From: Caldisericota bacterium
Lineage (GTDB): Bacteria; Caldisericota; JANLFM01
DNA length: 46,674 nucleotides
Assembly (NCBI GenBank): GCA_024655965.1
Contig: JANLFL010000007.1
Coordinates: 1 to 46,674 of the forward strand
Direction: 5' to 3'
Below the pieces are notes generated by a model. The model had not been told where the DNA came from. It made no database searches and saw only the letters and a program-made list of their open reading frames with translations. Both the position numbers and the translations under genes were made by a program. Positions 26,124 to 35,277 of the stretch are shown piece by piece (position 1 is the first letter of the stretch; every line of letters begins with the position of its first letter).

Positions 26124-26203
26124 AAAGGCTTTTTAAAAGGGCTTTAAAAAATGCTTTGAATCTTTTTAATGAAATTTTTTTACCCAATTTGAAATATTTT
26201 AAG

Positions 26204-26232
26204 TTGACAAAAAAAATCCCCGGGGCTAAATT
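26204..26232 (+). promoter_or_regulatory. Sigma70-type promoter for the right operon
   Basis: TTGACA at 26204-26209 (consensus -35) and TAAATT at 26227-26232 are separated by 17 bases. The predicted start, about 26239, is immediately before the palindrome at 26242. It lies in the 169-base gap between the AOR gene and the flavoprotein gene. Confidence 0.7.
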
Positions 26233-26241
26233 TAGAACAAT

Positions 26242-26258
26242 ATGAAAATGGTTTTCAT
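26242..26258. promoter_or_regulatory. Candidate IclR-type operator, site 2
   Basis: ATGAAAATGGTTTTCAT is a 17-base inverted repeat with perfect 7-base arms around three bases, ten bases after the -10 box. A further half site, ATGAAAACC, follows at about 26262. It matches site 1 at 16629 in arm sequence, spacing and position over the transcription start, as expected of a repressor operator. Confidence 0.65.
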
Positions 26259-26292
26259 AAAATGAAAACCAAAAAGAGAGGGGGAACCAAAA

Positions 26293-27462
26293 ATGGATCT
26301 TTCCGTTTCCTTGGGAAAGGTTAGGTTGAAGAACCCTATCATCATCAGCGCGGGGGAGCACGCAAGAGACGCAGAAACAATTCTCCGAGTGGCCAGTTTT
26401 GGTCCAGGAGCAATTACTACAAAAACAATCACAAACACCGCGATCCCAGATCCTCATCCTTGTTATGCAGTTTTTAAGGGCGGTTTTTTAAATTGTATGA
26501 TGGGAGCAGTTTTAAACGCGGACCAGTGGTTTAAAAATGAATTGCCTAGGGCTTCACAAGCAGGTGTCCCAATTATCGCTAATCTCGCGGGAACCAATCC
26601 GGAAGAAACAGCGGAATTAGCAATTAGGGCGGTGGAAGCGGGAGCAAGCATGATCGAGCTCCCTACGCACTGCCCACATTTAGCGGAAAACCTCGAGGAG
26701 CAGTTTCCTGGATTGAAGATCCCTCCTCCGGAAATTAACGATCCCCAACCACTTTATGAAACTGTAAAGGCGGTCAGGAAAGCCGTCTCGGTTCCAATAA
26801 TCGTAAAACTTTCTCCCATTTTTCACATGTCTGTCCTTTCGTGGGTAAAAGCTGGAATTGACGGGGGTATGGATGCGGTGGAAGTCGCCGATGCCCTCGG
26901 GCCGGTGATGATGATAGACATAGAAACAGGGCAGCCAAAATTGGGGGGGCCTAGAGGGTTCGGCGGTCTATCCGGGCAATCCCTCAAACCCCTTACAATG
27001 GCCATGACTTTTCAAATTGCCCAAAATTTTGACATTCCCGTAATCGGATGCGGAGGCGTGGAAACCTGGAAGGATGCAGTTGAATATTTTATGGCGGGAG
27101 CGAGTATGGTCGCCACTTACACGGTTGGCCACATAAAAGGCCCAGAGGCGTACTCCCGCATTATCAAGGGACTTGAAGAATATCTCGCCCAAAGAAATCT
27201 CTCCTTGGAAGACATTAAAGGACTCGCTCAAAGAAAGGTAAAAGAAAGGAGGCAAAGAAACTGGCACGAAATCACGAAGGGAATTCCCCCAGTTGTCCTT
27301 GAGGAAAAATGTACCGCTTGTGGAATTTGCAAAACCTCTTGCATTTATGATGCCATCGAGATCGACCAGTACGCAATGATTGACCAAGAGAGATGTTATG
27401 GATGCAACCTTTGCGTTGAGGTTTGTCCCCAGCAGGCTATCAAATCTCAATATTTTGTTTAA
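26293..27462 (+). CDS. Dihydropyrimidine/dihydroorotate dehydrogenase-like flavoprotein with C-terminal ferredoxin domain
   Basis: A 389-residue FMN TIM-barrel fused to a two-cluster ferredoxin tail (CTACGICKTSC and CYGCNLCVEVC), like bacterial PreA. The barrel shows VKLSP, GGLSGQSLKP and the phosphate site GCGGVETWKD. The likely catalytic Cys is C127 in THCPH, and N67 in GFLN is retained. The other positions that contact the pyrimidine in dihydropyrimidine dehydrogenase are changed: the Asn before the Cys is Pro124, and the Asn-Thr pair is D200-A201. It therefore probably reduces or oxidises a ring other than uracil or thymine. It is the first gene of the right operon and precedes hydantoinase genes, so a cyclic ureide or related heterocycle is a sensible guess. 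Confidence 0.85.
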   Translation: MDLSVSLGKVRLKNPIIISAGEHARDAETILRVASFGPGAITTKTITNTAIPDPHPCYAVFKGGFLNCMMGAVLNADQWFKNELPRASQAGVPIIANLAGTNPEETAELAIRAVEAGASMIELPTHCPHLAENLEEQFPGLKIPPPEINDPQPLYETVKAVRKAVSVPIIVKLSPIFHMSVLSWVKAGIDGGMDAVEVADALGPVMMIDIETGQPKLGGPRGFGGLSGQSLKPLTMAMTFQIAQNFDIPVIGCGGVETWKDAVEYFMAGASMVATYTVGHIKGPEAYSRIIKGLEEYLAQRNLSLEDIKGLAQRKVKERRQRNWHEITKGIPPVVLEEKCTACGICKTSCIYDAIEIDQYAMIDQERCYGCNLCVEVCPQQAIKSQYFV

Positions 27463-27484
27463 TTTGATGCCCGGAGGTAAATGA

Positions 27485-29557
27485 ATGAATTATCGAGTTG
27501 GAATCGACATTGGAGGAACATTTACCGATTGCGTTGTAATTGACAATCATGGAAAAATAGAAATTTTCAAAGAGCCATCAACTCCCCAGGACCCCTCAAT
27601 CGGATTAATCAACTCCTTAAAAAAAGCTTCCCGTTTTTTTAACGAACCTTTTTCCAAGTTCCTTTCTGAAATTGAAATTTTGGTCCACGGCACAACCGTA
27701 TGTACAAACGCCATGCTTCAATACCGTGGCGTGAAAACCGCCCTGATTACCACAAAGGGCTTCCGTGACTCCTTGGAAATGAGAAGGGCTCACAAAGAAG
27801 ACATATGGGATTTATCCCTGGCTCACCCCCCAATGATTGTCCCCCGAAAAGACCGATTTGGGGTCACAGAGAGGGTGGATTACAAGGGAGAAATAATCAC
27901 TCCCCTTGACGAAGATGAGGTTCGAGAAGTCGCAAGAAAAATAAAAGAAAGGGGTATTGATGCAGTTGCGGTATGTACTCTCTTTTCTTTTATCAACAAT
28001 CAAAATGAACAGAGGATAAAAGAAATTTTAAATGAGGAGTGCCCGGAAGTCTTCGTTACAATTTCCAGCGAAATAATGAAGCAGGTAAGGGAGTATGAAA
28101 GGACTTCAACAACTGTTGTAAATGCTTATTTAAGCCCCATTCTTTCCAAATATTTAAAAAACCTCAGGACCGTCCTGGAAAGGGAGGGAATGAGGAAAGA
28201 TTTCCTGGTCATGCAAAGTAACGGGGGAATGATGTCCTCCGATTTTGCTTCAACCCACGGAGTAATGACCTTGCTTTCCGGTCCCTCTGCGGGCGCAGTA
28301 GGAGGGAAATTTTTCTCTGAACTATTAGAGATCCCCAACCTGATTGTTATGGATATGGGAGGCACCAGTTTTGATGTCACCCTGATAAAAGAGGGTGATT
28401 TTTCCTTAACCATGGAAAGTGATGTAGCCAGGTATCGAGTTTGCGTCCCCGCAATAGACATTCACACAATTGGCGCAGGGGGAGGAAGTATAGCCCACAT
28501 CGACGAAGGCGGGCTCTTAAAAGTTGGCCCAATCTCCGCGGGGGCAGTCCCAGGTCCGGTTTGTTACGGGCTCGGGGGAGAGAGGCCTACAACCACTGAC
28601 GCAAACTTAATTCTTGGTTATATTAACCCCGACTTTTTCCTTGGCGGAGAGATCAAACTTGATCTTGAAAGATCCAAAGAAGCGCTCCAGAAAACAATCG
28701 CCTCTCCTCTTGGCCTTTCAATTGATGAAGCCGCTTTCGGAATCCACCGAATCGTTAATGAGAACATGGCAGATGCCCTCAGGGTTGTCAGCATCGAAAG
28801 GGGATATGACCCAAGGGAATTCGTGCTCGTTGCAGCTGGTGGTGCAGGACCAATTCATGCCTCAAGGCTGGCAAAGGAAGTTGGAATTCCTAGGGTAATC
28901 GTTCCCCGAACTGCTTCAGTCTATTGCGCCTTAGGAATGCTTGAATCTGATTTGAAACATGATTACGTGAGAACCTTCTGGAAGCCTTTAGAGCAGGTCG
29001 AGCCCAAAGAATTGGAACAGGTGTTTTCCGAAATGGAAATACAGGGGATAGAGACTCTGAAAAGCGAGGGAATAAAAGAAAGTTCGATAATTCTGGAAAG
29101 GTATCTCGACATGAGATACATAGGGCAACACCACGAGGTCACCGTAAGGATTCCCCAAACAAGCCTAAGTTCAGGGGATTTAAACTATGTAGTGGAGGCT
29201 TTTCATTCCGCTCATGAGCGCCTTTACACGTATAGCGAGCCCGAAAGCCCTGTTGAAATAATTAATGTTAGGCTTACCGCAATCGGTAAAATTCCCAAAA
29301 CGCCCATAGCCAAAGAAGAAATTGCAGATTACCCAGTCGAAAAGGCCTTGAAGGGGCAAAGGGAAGTTTATTTCCCGGAATTCAAAGGAAGAATAATTAC
29401 AAACATTTTCGATTCCTCGAAATTGAGGCCGGGGCATTCTTTCTTTGGTCCCGCAATCGTCGAGGCGATAACTACCACAATCGTAGTTTGCCCCAATGAC
29501 AAAGCCTTTGTTGATGACTATGGAAACCTGATCGTGGAGGTTGGCAAGAATGAGTGA
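27485..29557 (+). CDS. hyuA: ATP-dependent hydantoinase/oxoprolinase subunit A (HyuA)
   Basis: A 690-residue ASKHA-fold subunit. It begins YRVGIDIGGTFTDCVVID (phosphate 1 loop), then HGTTVCTNAMLQ, VMDMGGTSFDVTLI (phosphate 2) and GAGGGSIA, all characteristic of HyuA/OplA/acetone-carboxylase-type subunits. It activates a cyclic amide or ketone with ATP; with HyuB it opens hydantoin, N-methylhydantoin or 5-oxoproline rings. The ATG at 27485 follows a CCGGAGG. HyuB follows in overlap. Specificity inside this family is hard to read, and carboxylase relatives usually have a third small subunit, which is absent here, favouring a hydrolase. Confidence 0.9.
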   Translation: MNYRVGIDIGGTFTDCVVIDNHGKIEIFKEPSTPQDPSIGLINSLKKASRFFNEPFSKFLSEIEILVHGTTVCTNAMLQYRGVKTALITTKGFRDSLEMRRAHKEDIWDLSLAHPPMIVPRKDRFGVTERVDYKGEIITPLDEDEVREVARKIKERGIDAVAVCTLFSFINNQNEQRIKEILNEECPEVFVTISSEIMKQVREYERTSTTVVNAYLSPILSKYLKNLRTVLEREGMRKDFLVMQSNGGMMSSDFASTHGVMTLLSGPSAGAVGGKFFSELLEIPNLIVMDMGGTSFDVTLIKEGDFSLTMESDVARYRVCVPAIDIHTIGAGGGSIAHIDEGGLLKVGPISAGAVPGPVCYGLGGERPTTTDANLILGYINPDFFLGGEIKLDLERSKEALQKTIASPLGLSIDEAAFGIHRIVNENMADALRVVSIERGYDPREFVLVAAGGAGPIHASRLAKEVGIPRVIVPRTASVYCALGMLESDLKHDYVRTFWKPLEQVEPKELEQVFSEMEIQGIETLKSEGIKESSIILERYLDMRYIGQHHEVTVRIPQTSLSSGDLNYVVEAFHSAHERLYTYSEPESPVEIINVRLTAIGKIPKTPIAKEEIADYPVEKALKGQREVYFPEFKGRIITNIFDSSKLRPGHSFFGPAIVEAITTTIVVCPNDKAFVDDYGNLIVEVGKNE

Positions 29558-31322
29558 TAAGAAAAAAGAATTTTCTGAGGTTTCTGATCCGATAACTGTC
29601 TCTGTTGTTTTTCACAGGCTTCTGGCCATAAATAAGGAGATGGGGATTACTATGACCAGGACTTCCAGGTCGCCCATTTTCGCGGAAGTCCACGATTTCT
29701 CCTGCGCGATTTGTGATGGAAAACCAAGAATTGTCGCCCAGATAGACGGTGTCCCGTCCCATACCGCTTCTTCAATGATCGCGGCAAAAGCCATCAAAGA
29801 GAGGTTCAACGACGAGATAAAACCCGGGGATATTTACATTATTAACGACGCCTATTCTGGGGGAACCCACCTGGCAGACGTTACAATTATCAAACCGATA
29901 TTTTCCAATGGCAAATTGCTCTTTATGGCCATCAACAGAGCTCACCACGCTGATGTTGGAGGTTTAAGCCCGGGAAGTTACAGCCCTCTCGCGACGGAGA
30001 TTTTCCATGAAGGAATTAGAATCCCTCCTTTAAGGATTTACCGGGAAGGTCGACCATTGAATGACGTCCTGGACATGATTAGGATCAACACCCGGATGCC
30101 AGATCTTTTCCTCTCGGATATTAAGGCTCAGATTGCCTCTTGTAATGTTGCGGAAAAAAGGCTTATGGAACTGGTCTCAAAATATGGTCCAGAAAGAATT
30201 GATCAGATCCTGGACGAAATTCAGCGATATGCGGAACTGAGAATGAGGCAGGAAATTGCCAAACTCCCGGATGGTGTTTATGAAGGGGAATCGATACTCG
30301 ACGGTGATGGTTTTGAAGCCAGAAACGTCAAAATCAAGGTAACAGTTAAAGTCTCGGGGGACGAAATGTTCGTGGATTTCACCGGCACTGATCCCCAAAC
30401 AAAGGGTTTCATCAACAGCCCGTTCGCCAACTCCTGCACTTCAGTTTATGTTGCGGTTCTCACAACTATAGGCAAGGATGTCCCCCATAATGAAGGGGCT
30501 TATCAGCCGATAAAAATTTCAGCCCCCGAAGGCTCCATCGTCAATCCTGTCCCCCCAGCTCCAGTTGCAAGTTCAACCCTTGACACAGCGTGCGCAATCC
30601 TCGAGGCTATGTGGATTGCTTTATCAAAGGCTGTTCCGGATAAAGCTCCCGCTGGATGGAACCGGTGGTGCGGGCCTTCCATTTCTGGGGTAGATCCAAG
30701 AAATGGGAATTTCTACGTTCAATATGCTTTCTGCGGAATGGGAGGCGCCGGGGCTCTTCCCTATATGGACGGCATTTCTTACATGGGGGACGGAATTGAC
30801 CTCGGCGGATTAACCGCTCCAAATATTGAATCTAATGAAATGGAATACCCTCACATTACTGACTTTCATGAATTTCACATCGACTCGGGTGGGGCAGGGA
30901 AATTCCGCGGTGGATTAGGTGTTCATTATCAAATTCGCTTTCTGGGAGACACCCCTCCAGTTTTCGTAATGTTCGGTGATGGTAAGGAAAACCCACCCTA
31001 CGGGTTGTTCGGGGGGAAGCCAGGAAGCTTGAACCGTCCACTGGTCAACGAGGGACTTGAAACAGAAATTGAATTGCCGGCCAAAGGGGTTGTTGAACTA
31101 AGACCAGGGGACTTTTACTCCATATATTCTTCAGGTGGCGGAGGCTGGGGAGATCCTCTGGAAAGAGACCCAGAAAAAGTAAAGGAGGATGTCCAAAACG
31201 AATTTGTCTCACTTGAAGCGGCCAAAGAAATCTACGGTGTTGTCCTTGACCAAAATTTAAATCTTGACCTTGAAGCCACAAAAAAGCTCAGGGAGTCCCT
31301 GAAAAAAGGAGGAGAAAAATGA
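29550..31322 (+). CDS. hyuB: ATP-dependent hydantoinase/oxoprolinase subunit B (HyuB)
   Basis: A subunit of about 590 residues with the HyuB hallmarks: DPITVSVVFHRLLAINKEMG, the histidine/aspartate-rich INDAYSGGTHLADVTIIKP, NRAHHADVGG and the glycine-rich C-terminal SSGGGGWGDP. ATG 29550 overlaps the HyuA stop by 8 bases with GGAGG before it; a TTG at 29541 is less likely. It supplies the catalytic metal site for ring opening of the substrate phosphorylated by HyuA. With YgeW and SsnA in the left arm it could complete a pathway from purine or creatinine-type rings to N-carbamoyl amino acids. Confidence 0.9.
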   Translation: MSDKKKEFSEVSDPITVSVVFHRLLAINKEMGITMTRTSRSPIFAEVHDFSCAICDGKPRIVAQIDGVPSHTASSMIAAKAIKERFNDEIKPGDIYIINDAYSGGTHLADVTIIKPIFSNGKLLFMAINRAHHADVGGLSPGSYSPLATEIFHEGIRIPPLRIYREGRPLNDVLDMIRINTRMPDLFLSDIKAQIASCNVAEKRLMELVSKYGPERIDQILDEIQRYAELRMRQEIAKLPDGVYEGESILDGDGFEARNVKIKVTVKVSGDEMFVDFTGTDPQTKGFINSPFANSCTSVYVAVLTTIGKDVPHNEGAYQPIKISAPEGSIVNPVPPAPVASSTLDTACAILEAMWIALSKAVPDKAPAGWNRWCGPSISGVDPRNGNFYVQYAFCGMGGAGALPYMDGISYMGDGIDLGGLTAPNIESNEMEYPHITDFHEFHIDSGGAGKFRGGLGVHYQIRFLGDTPPVFVMFGDGKENPPYGLFGGKPGSLNRPLVNEGLETEIELPAKGVVELRPGDFYSIYSSGGGGWGDPLERDPEKVKEDVQNEFVSLEAAKEIYGVVLDQNLNLDLEATKKLRESLKKGGEK

Positions 31323-32455
31323 ATATCGCGGTCTTGGGAGCAGGAAACGGAGGTTTCGCCTGCGCTGCTGATTTATCTTATAGGGGCCACCGGGTAAGGC
31401 TTTTCACTCGCCCCCAAACTCCTGACGAAATCCGAGGAATCCAGGAATCCGGGTTCATAGAATTCTTTTTCATGGACAACCCGGAAAAAATCATGAAATC
31501 GACGATCGATAAAGCAACAACCGACATTCAAGAGGCCATTGACGGAGCAGACCTAATTTTGAACCCTGTTCCGGCCTTCGGCTATGAGGCTTTCGCAAAG
31601 ATTACCGCTCCTCACCTGGAGGATGGTCAGACGGTTATCACCCTAGGTAAAGGTGGTGGTTCCCTCATTTGGGCAAAGGCTTTTTATGAAGCTGGTAAAA
31701 CGGGGGAGGTTTATTTCGGAGAAATCAACACGCTTCCCTATGGCGCGTCGAAAATGGGGCCAAATCTGGTAAGAATCGAATCCTACGTTTTTGAAATGAT
31801 CACGGGAAGTTTCCCCGGAAAAAACCTTCCGAAAATAATTTCCAGGCTTAAAGAGGCCTACCCAATGGCGAATGTTAGACCTGCCGAAAATGTCCTTGAG
31901 TGCATTCTGGTAGATTACAACGCTATTACCCATACCGGTCCCATGGTTTGTAACGCAGGAAGAATAGATTCCGGGTATCGGATGGAAGAATTCCACCTTT
32001 TTGATAAATATGCCAATCCGCCGGCTGTTGTTCGGGTTATCGAAGCCGTAGACCGTGAGAGGATCGCCTTATCTAAAGCCCTGGGAATTCCAGCTTACAC
32101 CCTTGAGGAGGAAATTTGGCATGTAAAATGGAATCCAAAGGGGAAAGAGGACGCTGGAGTTCTTCCCCTTTATGAGGCAATTCATACGGAGAAACTTGAA
32201 ATCTGCGAAGGACCATACAGTTTGAAATCCAGGCACTTATCGGAAGACGTGCCTTGGGGTCTGGTCACCTATTCTTCCCTGGGGAAAATGCTAAAAGTAC
32301 CTACACCGGTTAGCGACGCGTTAATAACCTTAGCTTCCACCCTGAATGGCGAGGATTACTGGGCGCAGGGAAGGACAGTTGAAAAGCTGGGTATTGATCC
32401 AAGTTGGACCCTGGAGCAACTCCAGGAATATTTAAAAGAAGGGGTTAAACCCTAA
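31319..32455 (+). CDS. NAD(P)-dependent octopine/opine dehydrogenase-family enzyme
   Basis: A 378-residue protein with an N-terminal Rossmann domain (VLGAGNGGFACAADLSYRGH) and the C-terminal octopine dehydrogenase domain containing NAITHTGPMVCNAG, whose His is the likely catalytic residue. Family members reductively join, or oxidatively split, an amino acid and a 2-oxoacid. The start overlaps the HyuB stop (ATGA) with AAGGAGGAG upstream. Here it may release a 2-oxoacid that enters the IorAB/Acd route two genes further on. The substrate is not known. Confidence 0.85.
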   Translation: MNIAVLGAGNGGFACAADLSYRGHRVRLFTRPQTPDEIRGIQESGFIEFFFMDNPEKIMKSTIDKATTDIQEAIDGADLILNPVPAFGYEAFAKITAPHLEDGQTVITLGKGGGSLIWAKAFYEAGKTGEVYFGEINTLPYGASKMGPNLVRIESYVFEMITGSFPGKNLPKIISRLKEAYPMANVRPAENVLECILVDYNAITHTGPMVCNAGRIDSGYRMEEFHLFDKYANPPAVVRVIEAVDRERIALSKALGIPAYTLEEEIWHVKWNPKGKEDAGVLPLYEAIHTEKLEICEGPYSLKSRHLSEDVPWGLVTYSSLGKMLKVPTPVSDALITLASTLNGEDYWAQGRTVEKLGIDPSWTLEQLQEYLKEGVKP

Positions 32456-32506
32456 AGGAGGGGATACACAGAGAAAAAGGGGGTAAAAAACAAAAAAGGA
32501 GGAGAA

Positions 32507-33871
32507 ATGTCACAAGAAGAGGGAATTTTAAGAGTTGGAGTTGAGGGGAGATTATCGTTCTGGGAAAACCTGGTTTACGGTCTTCAACACTTCTTCTTGA
32601 TCGGGATGTCTGCCTTCATCACCCCCATGATTTTTATGGGCGCATTCGCTCAAGCAGGCCCTCTAGCGCTACCATTTGAAAAAGTCGCGTATCTTGTTGG
32701 CGCAATGTTAATCGGGGCAGGAATAGTAACCCTAACCCAATCGGCAATTCTTCTTCGGTTACCGGTTGCCCAGGGTCAGGCAATCATCCTAATTGTCCTG
32801 ATGATCTCCACAGTTTTTGCCTACGGGTGGGGGGTCACTTATGCGGGGCTAATTTTTGCAGGTATTCTGGCTACTCTTTTAACCCTTCCCTTCAGTAAGG
32901 GAATTGCCGGCTGGCTATCAAAATCAATTACCCCTCCCGCAGTTTACGGAACACTCGTGCTGCTCATCGGTTTAACCATGGCACCCCAAGTCGCTTTCGG
33001 CAGCATGATAATGCCCAATGGTCAAGTCAACAGCGGAATGGATATCATCCTCGCTTTGATAGCCTTTTTGGTTCCCTTATTTTTGATGATTTTCGTCAAA
33101 AAGGGTTTTTGGCGAAGTGCATCGGTTTTTATTGGCCTGGTGGTAGCAGTAATTGTTGGGGCAATAGCAGGAAAAATTGATTGGAGCCCTGTCGCAAGTG
33201 CCTCCTGGATTACAGTTCCCCAACTTTTCCCTCTGGGTTTTGAATGGAACTGGGGTCCAGTAATTGTAACTGGTTTGATTTTATTCGTCGGTTACCTAGC
33301 CGCAATTTCTGAATCGATCGGGGTTTACACATTAGTGACCCAACTTGACCCCTCACAAAAACTGACAAAAACCCGAGTTAATAAAGGTATCTTCGGAGAA
33401 TCCTTGGGTTCCTTGGTAGGAACACTAATTGGTTCTGTTCCATCGACTACATATGCGCAGAATGTAGGACTAATGGCTCTTACCGGAGTTGGAGCGCGGT
33501 CAGTAATTACCACCTGCGGAATTTTGTTGGTTCTCTTCGGCTTTATTTACAAGATTGGGGCAATTGTTGCGGTGATTCCTCTTTCAATTTACGGAGGTTC
33601 TTTGCTAGCAGTTCTGGCCATGTTAATTGCAGTAGGAATTTCTACCATTGCCAAGATGAAATGGACTGATGTCAACATGGCCATAATTGGAACAGGAATC
33701 ACAATCGGGGTTGGGGCAACTTTTTGGAATATTCACCCTCAGGGATCGGTTATGCTTCAGCAGTTGCACCCGGTTTGGGGGATTTTCCTTGGTAACCCGG
33801 CACTTTTAGGCTTTCTGGTGACCTGGGTTCTTTACGCTATTTTTGTCCTTCCCCGAGAGAAGGAAGCATAA
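32507..33871 (+). CDS. NCS2-family nucleobase permease (xanthine/uracil type)
   Basis: A 454-residue membrane transporter with about fourteen hydrophobic helices. The N-terminal GLQHFFLIG, the central SESIGVYTLV and the long signature RVNKGIFGESLGSLVG followed by GSVPSTTYAQNVGLMALTGV place it in the NCS2 (UraA/PbuX/UacT) family, which moves uracil, xanthine or urate with protons. A strong AAAGGAGGAG precedes the ATG. Its place between hydantoinase and energy genes suggests that the right operon begins with uptake of a cyclic nitrogen compound. Confidence 0.9.
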   Translation: MSQEEGILRVGVEGRLSFWENLVYGLQHFFLIGMSAFITPMIFMGAFAQAGPLALPFEKVAYLVGAMLIGAGIVTLTQSAILLRLPVAQGQAIILIVLMISTVFAYGWGVTYAGLIFAGILATLLTLPFSKGIAGWLSKSITPPAVYGTLVLLIGLTMAPQVAFGSMIMPNGQVNSGMDIILALIAFLVPLFLMIFVKKGFWRSASVFIGLVVAVIVGAIAGKIDWSPVASASWITVPQLFPLGFEWNWGPVIVTGLILFVGYLAAISESIGVYTLVTQLDPSQKLTKTRVNKGIFGESLGSLVGTLIGSVPSTTYAQNVGLMALTGVGARSVITTCGILLVLFGFIYKIGAIVAVIPLSIYGGSLLAVLAMLIAVGISTIAKMKWTDVNMAIIGTGITIGVGATFWNIHPQGSVMLQQLHPVWGIFLGNPALLGFLVTWVLYAIFVLPREKEA

Positions 33872-33881
33872 GGGAATTACA

Positions 33882-33915
33882 GAGGGCCGATCAGGATCAA
33901 ACCTGATCGGCCCTC
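33882..33915 (+). terminator. Perfect 14-bp hairpin between the permease and the energy module
   Basis: Bases 33882-33895 and 33902-33915 are exact reverse complements around a six-base loop. It starts 11 bases after the permease stop and ends 24 bases before the next start codon. AATAAAAAAG rather than T follows, so it is not a classical terminator on the plus strand; partial attenuation or protection of the upstream mRNA is more likely. On the minus strand it would be followed by no T-tract either. Confidence 0.75.
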
Positions 33916-33938
33916 AATAAAAAAGTAAGAGGTGCATT

Positions 33939-35270
33939 TTGGATACTCTAACCAGGATTTTTAAAGCAGAATCCGTTGCAATTGTCGGTGCATCGAGCAA
34001 CCCTGAAAAGAGAGGGCATATAATACTTAAAAATATCATCGACGGAGGCTTTAAGGGGAAGGTATATCCAATTAACCCCGGAACGAAAGAAATTCTCGGT
34101 CTGCCCTGTTATCCTTCCATAAACGAGATTCCCGGGAAACTTGACCTTCTTGTGATATCCATCCCCGCGAAAAACGTTCCTGAAATTCTGAGAAACGCAA
34201 AGGGAAGAGAAATCGCAGGAGCTATTGTAATATCCGGTGGTTTCCGGGAAGCAGGAAATCTTGAGCTTGAAAATGATCTGTTCGCTGCTGCAAGAGAATC
34301 AGGAATCAGAATAATTGGACCAAATTGCCAGGGCATCAATTTCACCCCAAACAAACTCTGCGCTTCGTGGCCTTTATTTATCAAGCAGGGGTCATTGGCA
34401 ATCATTTCCCAGAGCGGAACGATTGGCGCTACGCTTGCTGAGTGGGCAGAGGAAGAAGAAATTGGAATTTCAGGCTTCGTAAGCCTTGGAAATAGAATCG
34501 ACATTGACGAGTCTGAGTTACTTGAATTTTTCGGGAATGACAACAACACTAAAGCAATCGCTCTCTATCTTGAAGGAGTAAAAGACGGTCAGAAGTTCAT
34601 CAGGGCATTGAAAAATGTATCCAACAAAAAGCCCGTTGTCGTGCTCAAAGGGGGAAGAACAAAAAGAGGAAGGGAAGCGGCTCAATCCCATACCAAATCT
34701 GTTGCGGGAAACGATTTAATTTTTGACGCTGCTTGTCGTCAATTCGGAGGAATAAAAGCGGAAGACATCATTGATTTATACGACATATCAAAAGCGGGGT
34801 CAATGCTAAATAAATCGGTTAAATCGGTCTTCATTATTACAAGTTCAGGTGGGAGCGGAATTCTCGCTACCGATTATTCTGAGCTATACGGGCTTGAAGT
34901 GCCACCCCTTCCTCAAAGCTTGAAAGGCGCCTTAACCGAAGAACTGCCGAGCCATTGCATTATTAACAACCCTTTAGATCTAACTGGTGACACAGACGCT
35001 CAAAGATTCAAATTAGCTTCTAGGATAGCTTCAGAAGAAAATTTTTGCGATTGCTTGATTTTAATTTTTGGCGACCCCATTCCCGGGGCCACCGAGATTT
35101 GCACTGAACTTAAATCGTCCTCCCCCCAGGAAATCGTCGCAGTTTACCTCGGAGGAGGAGAGGTTGGAAAAGCGGAAACTAAAAGACTCCTCCAGAGGGG
35201 AGTAATCACCTTCCCCACTCCAGAGAGAGCCGCAAAGGCTATTGGAAAGCTGATAAGACAGGAGGCTTAA
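33939..35270 (+). CDS. acdA: ADP-forming acetyl/acyl-CoA synthetase, alpha subunit
   Basis: A 443-residue subunit with a CoA-binding Rossmann domain (SVAIVGASSNPEKRGH), the segments GPNCQG and SQSGTIGATLAEWA, and the phospho-histidine H251 in AQSHTKSVAGND. It converts acyl-CoA, ADP and phosphate to acid, CoA and ATP. The start is TTG at 33939 with AAGAGGTG before it. The beta subunit is a separate gene at 37829, and IorA and IorB lie between them. The size and split layout resemble the Pyrococcus enzymes rather than the fused bacterial form. Confidence 0.92.
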   Translation: MDTLTRIFKAESVAIVGASSNPEKRGHIILKNIIDGGFKGKVYPINPGTKEILGLPCYPSINEIPGKLDLLVISIPAKNVPEILRNAKGREIAGAIVISGGFREAGNLELENDLFAAARESGIRIIGPNCQGINFTPNKLCASWPLFIKQGSLAIISQSGTIGATLAEWAEEEEIGISGFVSLGNRIDIDESELLEFFGNDNNTKAIALYLEGVKDGQKFIRALKNVSNKKPVVVLKGGRTKRGREAAQSHTKSVAGNDLIFDAACRQFGGIKAEDIIDLYDISKAGSMLNKSVKSVFIITSSGGSGILATDYSELYGLEVPPLPQSLKGALTEELPSHCIINNPLDLTGDTDAQRFKLASRIASEENFCDCLILIFGDPIPGATEICTELKSSSPQEIVAVYLGGGEVGKAETKRLLQRGVITFPTPERAAKAIGKLIRQEA

Positions 35271-35277
35271 AATTCAG

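Noticed and set aside
26293-27462. Naming the flavoprotein preA (dihydropyrimidine dehydrogenase)
   Set aside because: Three of the remembered substrate-contact residues are replaced and no PreT-like subunit gene is adjacent.
27485-31322. Acetone/acetophenone carboxylase reading of the HyuA/HyuB pair
   Set aside because: The third small subunit usual for acetone carboxylase is missing and the context (NCS2 permease, PreA-like protein) favours cyclic amide hydrolysis; still not excluded.
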